This document shows positions 8,245 to 16,828 of a stretch of DNA of 33,974 nucleotides, piece by piece. The stretch comes from Bacteroidota bacterium (GTDB lineage Bacteria > Bacteroidota > Bacteroidia > Chitinophagales > Saprospiraceae): positions 1-33,974 of the forward strand of contig WGNL01000044.1 in NCBI GenBank assembly GCA_016124585.1. The letters are read 5' to 3'. The notes under the pieces were generated by a model, which made no database searches, had not been told where the DNA came from, and saw only the letters and a program-made list of their open reading frames with translations. Position 1 is the stretch's first letter, and the number at the start of each line of letters is the position of its first letter. The translations under genes were made by a program, and so were the position numbers.

Positions 8245-8321
8245 TTTTTAGGGGAAGAAAGAAGCCTCCGCTCTTGGTTGATGAGGTGGATAATCAACCT
8301 ATATAAACCTTTTTATCAACC
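8245..8321. repeat. Longer dispersed repeat, copy 2
   Basis: TTTTTAGGGG, a purine run, GAAGCCTCC, GGTTGATGAGGT, then ATAATCAACCT-TATAAACCT and ATCAACC. The same ordered blocks as at 2961-3080, with about 40 bases fewer in the middle. It lies about 55 bp before the DUF2961 gene. Confidence 0.6.
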
Positions 8322-8374
8322 ATTCCTTCCCTACCTTTACCTCCCTGCCCCACCTTATTTCAAACAACACGGAC

Positions 8375-9070
8375 ATGATGAACAAACTCTTCCTCCCTTT
8401 CCTGTTTTTCAGCCTGAACCTTTCTGCACAAGCGCTGTATCAGATGCGCACTGACCAGCCCCGTTGGGCGACGTTCGAGAACCCGAAGGCGGCCCGTGGT
8501 GCGGGTGGCATGGAAAACCAAAGCGCCAAGGGCCATGCTTTCGAACCGATTGAGGCGGGGGCCAGTGCCACGCTGTTGGAGGTGAAAGGCACTGGTATCG
8601 TGCAGCGCATCTGGCTCTCGGTGAGTGACCGCAGCCCGGAGATGTTGCGCTCCCTGCGGTTGGAGATGTTCTGGGATGGGGAGAAGAAGCCTGCCGTCAG
8701 TGTGCCGCTCGGCGATTTCTTCAGCATCTCGCACGGCCAGACGATGCCGTTCGAGAATGCGCTGTTTAGTAGTCCAGAGGGGCGCTCGTTCAATTGTTTC
8801 ATCCCGATGCCGTTCCGCACTGGTGCTCGCATCGTGGTCACGAACGATTCGCCCAAGCGGCTCGATATGTTTTTCTACGATGTTGATTTTCAGTTGGTGG
8901 AGTCGCTGCCAGCGGATGCGCTGTATTTCCATTGCCATTGGCGTCGGGAACTAAGGGCTGAACTGGGCAAGGCCAGCGAGCAACTGCCCGCTAGCCTCGT
9001 TTCCAAGCTGTTTGAAATATCTTTTAATCCTTTCTATCAATCACCTCCGGTTTATTATCCATATAGCTGA
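8375..9070 (+). pseudogene. DUF2961 (GH172-type) secreted glycoside hydrolase, 3'-truncated
   Basis: The signal peptide MMNKLFLPFLFFSLNLSAQA is followed by a clean N-terminal half of a DUF2961 protein: DQPRWATFENPKAARGAGG, ENQSAKGHAF, GTGIVQRIWLSV, VPLGDFF, PEGRSFNCFIPMPFRTGA and ALYFHCHWRREL at about residue 192. DUF2961 is CAZy family GH172, whose characterised members act on arabinofuranosyl or fructofuranosyl glycans. Homology stops after WRREL. The remaining ~40 residues are read from the GGCCAGCGAG repeat and from DNA antisense to the 3' end of the next gene, with which the frame overlaps by 47 bp. Family members are usually at least 380 residues, so the second half with the catalytic acids (as I recall them) is missing. 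It is almost certainly inactive. Confidence 0.85.
8971..9011 (+). repeat. GGCCAGCGAG dispersed repeat at the break in the DUF2961 gene
   Basis: Matches 2508-2548 at 36 of 41 bases, up to the end of the block GCCTCGTTTCC-AGCTGT. It starts about 17 bp after the last codon that fits the DUF2961 family and ends 13 bp before the stop of the OmpA gene on the other strand. Confidence 0.65.
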
Positions 9071-11051
9071 AAGAAACAGGTTCGTCGATGTCCACGATAC
9101 GGATTTCCGTGCGGCGGTTGTATTGGTATTCGGTTTCGTTGCAGGCCACGCCGTCCTTGCAGTTGTTACGGGGGTATTGCTCCCCTACGCCAGTAGCATT
9201 GATGCGGGAAGGGTCCATGCCACGGTTCACGACGTAATTATAGGCGGACTTGGCCCTGCGCTGGCTGAGCGCCATATTATATTCATCGGTGCCACGGCTA
9301 TCGGTATGGGCCACCATTTCCACTTTCATACTGGGGTAGCGTTTCATCAGCACCACAAGGGCGTCGAGGTCACGGGCAGCACCTTTGCGGATATATGACT
9401 GGTCAAAATCATAGTATATCTTGTCCAGTACAATGACTGCTCCTTTGCTCACGGGCTGGTTGGCCATATCGTTCATCGGGTTCATGATGATGGTCGGTGA
9501 CAGTGCGGCGGAATTATCACGGGTCGTGACGGCGGCCATGCCTTTTTCAAAGCCTTCCTTTGTACTGGTCAGGGTATAATTGCAATTCTTGGGCAGGCAG
9601 AAATTAAATTGACCCTCCAGATTCGTGTATACGTATTCTACGGTTTCACCGCAATCATTTTCGATTGTAATGACAGCACTTGGCACACCTTGTCCGGTTT
9701 TGCCGTTCAATACCAGGCCGTTCATTGGCACGCAGTTTTGTGGCTGCAATTTGATTTCCAGGCGGTCATAATTTTCTTTGTGGTTAATCGTCGAGTATTT
9801 AACTTCCTTAGAAGCATATCCCGGCTTTATCACATATAGTACATAATTGTGGTTGGTTTGCAGGTTGAGCAATACCTGGCCATCGGTGTGAGTATAGGCC
9901 GTTGGTTCGCCCAATTGGTCATCGGGTTTGCGCACCAAGGTCATTTTCATTTCGCCATTTTCACCGGAAGGTGCCAGCTCTAAATCGTATAATTCGGAGT
10001 TTTCCATATAACCTTCATTGGTGCCATCAAAAACATATACGGAAGCACTAGGGATATTTATGCCACTGATAGCATCGGACACCACGACGGCAAGATTAAA
10101 ATCTGCGCTCGGCACCAAACTATTGGGCAGGTTGAAATAATAAATATCATCCTTGCCCTCTCCCTCGCTGCGGCCAGAGGCAAAATAGCCGGTCTTGCCC
10201 TCATTGTCCAACAGGAAACCCAAATCATCTTCTTCTGAGTTGAAAGGGGCACCGATATTGGTAATCTCAGTGGCTTTATCAGGTGTATTGGTCATGAACA
10301 AATCCAATCCGCCAAAGCCACCATGTCCGTCCGATGAAAAGAACAGTGTGCCGGAATTATGGATATAGGGGAATACTTCATTGCCCGGAGTATTGATGGC
10401 ACTGCCCAAATTGACGGGCCAGCCCCATTGTCCATTGACCTTATCGGAGCGGTATAAGTCCATGCCACCATAGCCACCGGGCATATTGGAGGAGAAATAA
10501 AGATGGTTGCCATCGGCGGTGAGGGTCGGGTGTGCGCAATTATAATCATCGCCATTAAATGGCAATGAACGAAGATTAATCCAATCGGTCGGGCTTTTGT
10601 CTGCCATATATATCTGGAGATTTACCTCGCCATTATTTCCAGTCACGGCTTTGCCATTTTTCATTTCATTGCGGGTAAAGTAAATGGTCTGATAATCAGG
10701 GCCGAATGAAACCGGGCCTTCATGCAGTTTGGAGTTCAGGTTTGGCGAGAAAAACCAAGGCTCGGAAGGCATTCCATTTGGGTTTAAATCCGCATAATAT
10801 AGGTCGAAGAAACGCTCGTCAATCTTGCGGTCTTTTTTGCTGTCTTCGTTCTGTGAAGTCACGAAAACGATACCATTTTGGTAAAACGCAGGGGAAAATT
10901 CCAAGTGTTTGGTGTTCACGATTTCGCAGTTCGTCACATTGGCACGGGTGCTCAGCGTTGTCTTAACGGATCCGCCCGGATTGTTGTTGGAGTAGGCATG
11001 GTTCAGCACGAGGGCCAAACAGGTCAGGATTGATAATTTGCTTGATTTCAT
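9024..11051 (-). CDS. PD40-repeat / CarboxypepD_reg / OmpA-family outer membrane protein
   Basis: 675 residues. A cleavable signal peptide (LTCLALVLNHAYS) leads into several PD40/WD40-like propeller blades of residues about 45-320 (EGPVSFGPDYQTIYFTRN, HPTLTADGNHLYFSSNMPGG and GTLFFSSDGHGGFGGLDLF). One or two carboxypeptidase-regulatory-like beta-sandwiches follow at about 330-510. A C-terminal OmpA domain at about 540-650 has the peptidoglycan-binding residues in MVAHTDSRGTDEYNMALSQRR. This order matches the T9SS-linked protein PorE and its many paralogues, but the N-terminal TPR part of PorE and a lipobox are absent. It probably ties the outer membrane to the cell wall. It has its own transcript, and its 3' end abuts the damaged DUF2961 gene. 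Confidence 0.88.
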   Translation of the reverse strand: MKSSKLSILTCLALVLNHAYSNNNPGGSVKTTLSTRANVTNCEIVNTKHLEFSPAFYQNGIVFVTSQNEDSKKDRKIDERFFDLYYADLNPNGMPSEPWFFSPNLNSKLHEGPVSFGPDYQTIYFTRNEMKNGKAVTGNNGEVNLQIYMADKSPTDWINLRSLPFNGDDYNCAHPTLTADGNHLYFSSNMPGGYGGMDLYRSDKVNGQWGWPVNLGSAINTPGNEVFPYIHNSGTLFFSSDGHGGFGGLDLFMTNTPDKATEITNIGAPFNSEEDDLGFLLDNEGKTGYFASGRSEGEGKDDIYYFNLPNSLVPSADFNLAVVVSDAISGINIPSASVYVFDGTNEGYMENSELYDLELAPSGENGEMKMTLVRKPDDQLGEPTAYTHTDGQVLLNLQTNHNYVLYVIKPGYASKEVKYSTINHKENYDRLEIKLQPQNCVPMNGLVLNGKTGQGVPSAVITIENDCGETVEYVYTNLEGQFNFCLPKNCNYTLTSTKEGFEKGMAAVTTRDNSAALSPTIIMNPMNDMANQPVSKGAVIVLDKIYYDFDQSYIRKGAARDLDALVVLMKRYPSMKVEMVAHTDSRGTDEYNMALSQRRAKSAYNYVVNRGMDPSRINATGVGEQYPRNNCKDGVACNETEYQYNRRTEIRIVDIDEPVSFSYMDNKPEVIDRKD

Positions 11052-11387
11052 GACGATTAAGTATTTGTTAGAATAAATGGGTATCTGGCTTGGGGATTTG
11101 TGGGTAAAACGGGACGGATATGATGATGTTCAATTCAAAAAATAAAGTTATGTAAATGCGGATGGGAATATTTCACTAGGCGGTTATCGTGAAAACTAAT
11201 GGGTTTTATGCAAACTACTTTTATTAATTACCATTAGTATAGGCGCTCCATGATTAAGTTATAAGAACGTCTAAGTGCCGGTAGTATAAAAATAGCTTAT
11301 GTAATAGTTTGGTATGGTAGTACATAACCTGCAATACTGTATGCTCAACGCTATCATTGTAAACTATCACGTAAGTCTAAAAAAGTC
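11052..11387. other. 336-bp intergenic region, nothing recognised
   Basis: Separates two minus-strand genes. AT-rich without a coding frame, a clear terminator or a full promoter match. It must hold the promoter of the OmpA gene, but I cannot place it. Confidence 0.4.
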
Positions 11388-13187
11388 CTAAAAACTCGAT
11401 GCGGTCAATTCTACATCCGCCTCCGCCCAAGCTTCCTTGAATTTTTGCCAAGTGGCCTTTGCTTCTGCGTCTTTGCCTTGTGCTTTCAAGCTTTGGTAAA
11501 GCCCGAAAAGCGACCAGCCGTTGTTGCGGTTCCAGTCGAGGTCTTCCCGGTATGACTGTTCTGCATTTTTGGCTTGGCCAGCTTTCAGTTGAACAGCACC
11601 GAGTATTTGCCGAACGGGGTGGTGCCAGGTTTCTGGCTCGTTGTAAGGCAGGTCGCTTTCGGCGGTTTTTGCTTTTTCGAGGAACTGGATAGCATCTGAA
11701 TACTTACCTTGGTTGGCTGCCATTTCGCCGGATACAATGTTTTGGGTGATGCTGACCAAGTTGGTCATTGTAGCCAATTTGATGCTGTCCTCTTTACCCA
11801 GTGGTTCTTCTTTTGGCTCACCGTCGGGTTTTGTGTGGATGCCTTTTTTCGTTTTTTCAAAAATATCGTTGATAGCGGCCAATTCCGGTTCCACTTTGTC
11901 CAATAGCCCTTTTTTCACAAAAGCGACGCCCCGGGCATAGTGCCAATAAAGAGAAACGAGCACTAAATCCTCGGAAGGTGCAGGAGTGGTGAGGATGTCG
12001 TTCCATTTGCCAAAACGTACATAGGATTCCATGGGGGCAATCAGGTAATACTGTAGAATTTCCACCTGCGCAGCCACATCAACGGGTGTGCGGCGGGCTG
12101 TTTTTTCTGTGGCAGCGATAGCTTCCTGGCTCTTACCAAGCAGCGTTGCGGCAGCCCATACAAAATGGATATTGTGGGGGTAATACCCCAGTGGGTATAA
12201 GCCCTGTGCCTGACAGTGGGCAATATAATCTTCGTCTTTTTCTATAGCCAGTTTATTGCAATCATAGGCATCTGTGTAGCGCCCGACACGGATATAAATA
12301 TGGGAAGGCATGTGCACCAAGTGACCAGCAGCAGGTATAAGCGAGCCAAGCACATCGGCACTCGGAACCCCACGGTCAGGTGTCTTGGACGGCTCGACGA
12401 TGTGGATATAGAGGTGGTGGGCACCCGGGTGGTTCCAGTCTCTGGCGATGACTTTTTCGAGCACGGCCACCACTTCATTCGTGGCCGGTTTTGGTGTTTT
12501 ATCCTTGTAATAATAATCCCAAGGCATGGTGTTCATGATGGCGTCGGCATACAGCGTTTGAGCCTCGTCATCATCGGGATACTTCTGTGCCAGCGATTTC
12601 ATGGCTTTGGCATAGGCAATATTGAGCGCTTCCCGGTCAACAGTGGTAGAATCTGCGTGGCGGGTAGCTAGCGCAGCTACAAAGTCCTGTTCTTTTTTGT
12701 TGGCCAAACGGCTGATTTTCAAGGCTTTCTGAATGGCCTCATAGGCAGCTTGTTCCCGTGGCTTGTCGGGAGCAGGGTCGTTGATATTGGGGCCTAGTGC
12801 CAATGCCTGTCCCCAGTATGCCATGACGAAATTGCTGTCAATCCTGGCAGCTTCGGAGAAGGCCCGGTGTGCTTCGCTGTGGTTGAACCCGTACACCAAC
12901 TTCAGGCCTTGGTCGAAATACTGCTTTGCTTTTGCCGATGCTGAATTCACTTCGTAATGGAAGTTGCCCATGTCTGAGAACAAAGGGGCAGGCGCCTTGG
13001 TAGAGTCGTAGGGACTGAGGTCAAACAACACCCCTGACCCGCACAGACCAAGGCTTGAGAACATAGGTTTCTTGGGAGGAGGGGCACCCCTGTCAACGTA
13101 CAGCCCGATGCTGATGACAGCGGCCAATATCAGTCCTGAAAGAAAGAGAATTCCAAAGTGGCGAGGTCGGAAAGTTAGTTTTTTCAT
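11388..13187 (-). CDS. Membrane-anchored TPR protein with conserved His clusters
   Basis: 599 residues. An N-terminal hydrophobic segment at about 12-31 is either a signal anchor or an uncleaved signal. Residues about 85-160 are TPR units (KQYFDQGLKLVYGFNHSEAH, AFSEAARIDSNFVMAYWGQA). The centre carries the family signature PGAHHLYIHIVEPS and AAGHLVHMPSHIYIRVGRY, with paired histidines that could hold a metal. More TPR-like repeats follow to the end (GEMAANQGKYSDAIQFLEKA; AEQSYREDLDWNRNNGWSLF). Homologues are widespread in Bacteroidota and Proteobacteria as 'tetratricopeptide repeat protein' without an assigned role. It is transcribed alone, facing away from the surface protein upstream by about 360 bp. 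Confidence 0.8.
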   Translation of the reverse strand: MKKLTFRPRHFGILFLSGLILAAVISIGLYVDRGAPPPKKPMFSSLGLCGSGVLFDLSPYDSTKAPAPLFSDMGNFHYEVNSASAKAKQYFDQGLKLVYGFNHSEAHRAFSEAARIDSNFVMAYWGQALALGPNINDPAPDKPREQAAYEAIQKALKISRLANKKEQDFVAALATRHADSTTVDREALNIAYAKAMKSLAQKYPDDDEAQTLYADAIMNTMPWDYYYKDKTPKPATNEVVAVLEKVIARDWNHPGAHHLYIHIVEPSKTPDRGVPSADVLGSLIPAAGHLVHMPSHIYIRVGRYTDAYDCNKLAIEKDEDYIAHCQAQGLYPLGYYPHNIHFVWAAATLLGKSQEAIAATEKTARRTPVDVAAQVEILQYYLIAPMESYVRFGKWNDILTTPAPSEDLVLVSLYWHYARGVAFVKKGLLDKVEPELAAINDIFEKTKKGIHTKPDGEPKEEPLGKEDSIKLATMTNLVSITQNIVSGEMAANQGKYSDAIQFLEKAKTAESDLPYNEPETWHHPVRQILGAVQLKAGQAKNAEQSYREDLDWNRNNGWSLFGLYQSLKAQGKDAEAKATWQKFKEAWAEADVELTASSF

Positions 13188-13549
13188 CTGGCAAGCATTA
13201 AAATTGAAAGGAGGAGGGAGTCAAGTGCCTTCTGTAGAAGACGAATGTATTTCAATTTCGTGAATAGCCGATGTACTGAACTTCTGTTTTTGAGCTAGCA
13301 AATAGATTTCATTGAAATGCTGGCACAGGTACAAGTCACACTGCTCTATTTCTCATAAGTTCAACAACGAGGTTGGCAAGACGATTTTATCTTTCGCAAT
13401 TTGAAGATATTTTCTTGTACGCCTTTTACGATACCCCTCAACTCACAGAACGAGCCGGGTCGAGATTTACAACAATGAAGTATTTCAGGCTTTTGGGGAA
13501 TTATTGTGAGATGCCTTTTACAAATAGCAAAAGACATCTCACGGTATTC
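13188..13549. other. 362-bp intergenic region
   Basis: Between two minus-strand genes. Apart from the hairpin at 13506-13542 I see no gene and no repeat. The promoter of the TPR gene must lie here, but no exact TAnnTTTG match was found on the minus strand. Confidence 0.4.
13506..13542 (-). terminator. Terminator-like hairpin after the 1092-residue T9SS protein
   Basis: GTGAGATG pairs with CATCTCAC, and after one mismatch CTTTT pairs with AAAAG, around a 9-base loop. It starts 8 bp past the stop codon at 13550. The T-run after it on the minus strand is poor. Confidence 0.5.
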
Positions 13550-16500
13550 TTATTGTTTAATAAAACGTTGTGTCTCTTTCCGTAGTCCATCAGTAATGGT
13601 TAGGAAAAGCAGCCCTTGTGGTAATGAATCTAGGTTGATATGTTCTGTGTTCAAACCTTTATTGGCGAGTACATTCCATTTTTTCAATTCTTTTCCTGTA
13701 GCATCTGTTAGCGTGAAGTTCACCATGTCCTCTTTACTGGTTGTGAAAGCTACATCGATTACATTACCAGCAGGTACGGGATATATTTTTGCAATGCCAA
13801 GCAAATAATCGCCGGTGCGTTCAAGGACAATGGTGCGTGACAGTTCGTATTTCCCATCAAAATCAAGTGAGCGAAGACGATAGTACCCAAGCGGTGCCGG
13901 TTGATCATCCGTGAAATGGTAGTGCATCTCTTGGCTGGAATTTCCTGCAGCTGGGATACGTCCAACTTCATGGTATTCCTTTTCTCCTGGCGTCGTGCGC
14001 TCAACTATATGGAATGCCACGTTTTGTTCACTTGCGGTTACCCATTCCAAGAGGTTGCCATCCTCCATGGTCTTGCCGACAAAGGAGGAAAGTTCGACGG
14101 GTAAGGCGCCAAAAGAAAGGGTGATATCCCCGGTGGCGGGTATGTTGTAATTGACCACCCATCCTGTTGGGATATTTTCGGTGCCGAAAGTGCCGGAAAT
14201 GGCTACTGCATCTAGTATGGTCATTTGGTCACCACTAGAAGGGGTGTAATTGACTGTTACATTGAGTGTACCGCCTAAGGTGGCCGTCCCATTGACAACG
14301 ACCTGGTCGAAATCGGTACCTGCTACCCCAACGCCGTTCACTTCTATTTCCATAATACTACTGCTAAAATCCTCATCCCCGTTGAAGGTAAGTGTGCCGG
14401 GAGAATATCCGGGCATCAGTGACCCTCCATTGTTGATGAAAATACCAGAATTTACAGTGCCCGTACCTTTCAGGGAGCCACCAGGATTGTTGTTGAACTG
14501 CCCAGCCGAACCTCCGATTAGGTCCAAGCCAGCACCGTTGATAGTTATGGCGCCTGAATTGTTTAAAACAGAACCAGCATTGTTCAAGGAAATGCCATTG
14601 CCTGTGCCTCCCTGAACGGTCAGTGTGGAACCGGAAGCCAGCGTGAGGTCTGCGCCGTTGTTAAGTACAACGAATTTTGCTTCGGCATTTACACCAGAAG
14701 GTATGGTTGGTGAGCCGGAATTGAGGGTTACCTCGTCGGTAGAGACTGGGATGCCATTTGGATTCCAGTTCGTGGATACATTCCAGTCGGCTGTGCCTCC
14801 AATCCAGTATTTTTCTGGTGCAGTTGCCGTGACAATGTTTATTGAGTAGTCTTCTACCTGACCATAGGTTGAGTTACCACAAGCCGAATAGTTAGGCCCT
14901 GAAGGCGTATAGTGCAGTCTCACCCTGAGACGTGTGATACCGGGTACGGCAGTTCCTGGAATCGTTATTGAACCAGTGGAGGGATTACCTGAGGTAACCT
15001 GAAGCACTTGTTCACCTGTATCATCGAAATCCCCGTCCTGATTAAAGTCTATCCAGACGATGATGGCATCTCCTCCATAATAAGGGCTAATCGAAGCTGA
15101 AAATGTATAAGTGCCGCCTAAGTCAACATCTGTTGAGATGGCTGTAAAATTTTGATAGCCTCCGTTAAAGCCAGAGGAGGAATTGTTGATGTTGTTGAAC
15201 GTTACATTGGAAATCAGTTCATCGCTACTATTTGCACCTGCGGAGCAGTAACAAAGCCCTGAGACAGTCATCATTAAACTTGTAGAATATGCTGAGAGGC
15301 CGGAGTAGGAGCAGGTTACATTGCAACGATACCAAGTTGTTGTGCCGATACCTGTCTCGACATAAGTAGCATTGGTAGCGCCTGAAATATCCGCCCATGA
15401 GAAATTGTCTGGGGAGGATTGCCATTGATAGGTAGTGCCTGTGCCTTGGGAGTTCTGAAGACTTAAAGTGAAGTTTTGTGTGGTGCAAACAGGTGGGGTA
15501 ACACTTGAAACAGTGTTACCTGGGTCTGGAGTGCCGCTGCAAGGAACTGCATCCACCGTAATAGTAAGCCCGCTGCCATTTTCAACATAGCTCATGGTGT
15601 ACCCAGTTGGGAAGTTGAAGGCAACACTGCCCCAAGCACGAGCGCTCCACGACATGATTTGCCAAGAATTTCCAACTGATGGTGTAAAACCATTAATAAA
15701 ACTGATATTGAAAGTGGTAGTTCCGACAACTCCTAAATATGCATATCCTGAAATGGCTATTTTGTCGTGGCCATTTGGTACCCCAGCACCCGAATTACCA
15801 GCAATCTCTATCGTCTGGCTACCACCGCTCCTCGAATCAAAAGCGGTATTGCCAGGGTAGTTAATAGTGATAAGGCCAGGACTGAAGCCAGGTGAAACAA
15901 CGCCGTAATTGTAAAATGGACCAGAGGAATAAGTGCCAGTGCCGTTCCAGGTTCCCCCGCTTTGGTTATTGACCGACCCTGTAATATTGATATCGGCGTT
16001 GTTATTTACTGTCCCGTAGTTTTGTAGCTGTCCGGAAGGAGAATGGCAATACATGAACCCATCATTGTTGAGGATTCCTGTTGATTCGTTTCTCAGAACA
16101 CTCCAGACATGAAGGGTGGTGCCGGAATAGTTGTTGAAAGTACCGTAGTTTTTGAAAGTACCGGATGTTTGGGTTACTACTCCTGGCGAGTTATTGTTCA
16201 AGGTTGCGCCGGATTGTATCTCAAAGACTCCCGGGCTCTGGTTCTGAAAGTTAGCGGCTGTGCTCGAGCTGTTGTTCATCTCGGAGCCAGAATAACTGGT
16301 CCAATTCCCTGAATTTGCAACTGCGCCAGCGGAGTAGCAGTTTACGGTGCCATAGTTGTGAAAATTAGCATTACTACTCCCATTGAATGAATTTGAAAAT
16401 ACGGCGTCATAAATATTGATGACGCCCGATGCATTATTGTTCAAGGTTTGCTCATTTGCCAAATCCCCACTGTCGTCCACATTGATGGTTCCGTTATTGT

Positions 16501-16828
16501 GCATAGTTCCATAGTTCCCATTCACAATCAATCGCATGTCGAAAGTGCCACTTACGTTAATGGTGGCGTTGTTGGTGAGTATGCCCTCCACATAAACCCA
16601 AGTATCCAAGGTGCAAATGGCGCCAGATGAAATGATGGCCTGGTCGTTTTGGTTGATTGTGGTGCCTGGGTAGCTGTCCCAGTGAGACGCATCTGTCCAG
16701 TTACCAGTGCCAGAGAAAGTATAGACGGTGGCTTGTGTTTGAACAATGAAAAGAAACATGACTGGAAAAGCCAGCAGTATTCTCTTAATTGGCAGCGTGT
16801 TTTGAAAAAATGATGTTCCAAAAGTCAT
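13550..16828 (-). CDS. Large T9SS surface protein with Asn/Gly beta-helix repeats, Ig-like and GEVED domains
   Basis: 1092 residues. The start at 16828 precedes a signal peptide ending near QTQA. Residues about 35-300 are a beta-helix of short Asn-rich turns (NYGTMHNNGTINV, NNNSPGVVTQTSG, NYGTVNNNADINI). An autotransporter-like module (GTGTYSSGPFYNYG, SPGFSPGLITI) fills about 295-435 and recurs in variant form at about 815-945 (GTGTVNSGIFINNGG, MPGYSPGTLTF). Between them lie an Ig-like domain (TYQWQSSPDNFSW) and a GEVED domain with the acidic loop DFNQDGDFDDTGEQV. The C-terminus has PVELSSFVGK, a fold typical before T9SS signals, and a type A sorting domain (IAKIYPVPAGNVIDVAF to the final RFIKQ). 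It is an adhesin or surface-layer-type protein by analogy; the ligand is unknown. Confidence 0.85.
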   Translation of the reverse strand: MTFGTSFFQNTLPIKRILLAFPVMFLFIVQTQATVYTFSGTGNWTDASHWDSYPGTTINQNDQAIISSGAICTLDTWVYVEGILTNNATINVSGTFDMRLIVNGNYGTMHNNGTINVDDSGDLANEQTLNNNASGVINIYDAVFSNSFNGSSNANFHNYGTVNCYSAGAVANSGNWTSYSGSEMNNSSSTAANFQNQSPGVFEIQSGATLNNNSPGVVTQTSGTFKNYGTFNNYSGTTLHVWSVLRNESTGILNNDGFMYCHSPSGQLQNYGTVNNNADINITGSVNNQSGGTWNGTGTYSSGPFYNYGVVSPGFSPGLITINYPGNTAFDSRSGGSQTIEIAGNSGAGVPNGHDKIAISGYAYLGVVGTTTFNISFINGFTPSVGNSWQIMSWSARAWGSVAFNFPTGYTMSYVENGSGLTITVDAVPCSGTPDPGNTVSSVTPPVCTTQNFTLSLQNSQGTGTTYQWQSSPDNFSWADISGATNATYVETGIGTTTWYRCNVTCSYSGLSAYSTSLMMTVSGLCYCSAGANSSDELISNVTFNNINNSSSGFNGGYQNFTAISTDVDLGGTYTFSASISPYYGGDAIIVWIDFNQDGDFDDTGEQVLQVTSGNPSTGSITIPGTAVPGITRLRVRLHYTPSGPNYSACGNSTYGQVEDYSINIVTATAPEKYWIGGTADWNVSTNWNPNGIPVSTDEVTLNSGSPTIPSGVNAEAKFVVLNNGADLTLASGSTLTVQGGTGNGISLNNAGSVLNNSGAITINGAGLDLIGGSAGQFNNNPGGSLKGTGTVNSGIFINNGGSLMPGYSPGTLTFNGDEDFSSSIMEIEVNGVGVAGTDFDQVVVNGTATLGGTLNVTVNYTPSSGDQMTILDAVAISGTFGTENIPTGWVVNYNIPATGDITLSFGALPVELSSFVGKTMEDGNLLEWVTASEQNVAFHIVERTTPGEKEYHEVGRIPAAGNSSQEMHYHFTDDQPAPLGYYRLRSLDFDGKYELSRTIVLERTGDYLLGIAKIYPVPAGNVIDVAFTTSKEDMVNFTLTDATGKELKKWNVLANKGLNTEHINLDSLPQGLLFLTITDGLRKETQRFIKQ

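Larger units (their letters stand above)
7836..8374. other. 540-bp gene-free region with inverted and dispersed repeats
   Basis: A 131-codon plus frame at 7911-8306 covers both repeats and has no protein-like character. The region holds the 12-bp inverted repeat at 7881-7988 and copy 2 of the longer dispersed repeat (8245-8321). Confidence 0.6.

Noticed and set aside
7911-8306. 131-codon plus-strand frame
   Set aside because: It covers two repeats and has no protein-like pattern of hydrophobic residues.
7456-11305. 15-bp match AATAGCTTATGTAAT at 7456-7470 and 11291-11305
   Set aside because: AT-rich and of a length expected by chance about once in a window this size; the surroundings do not align.
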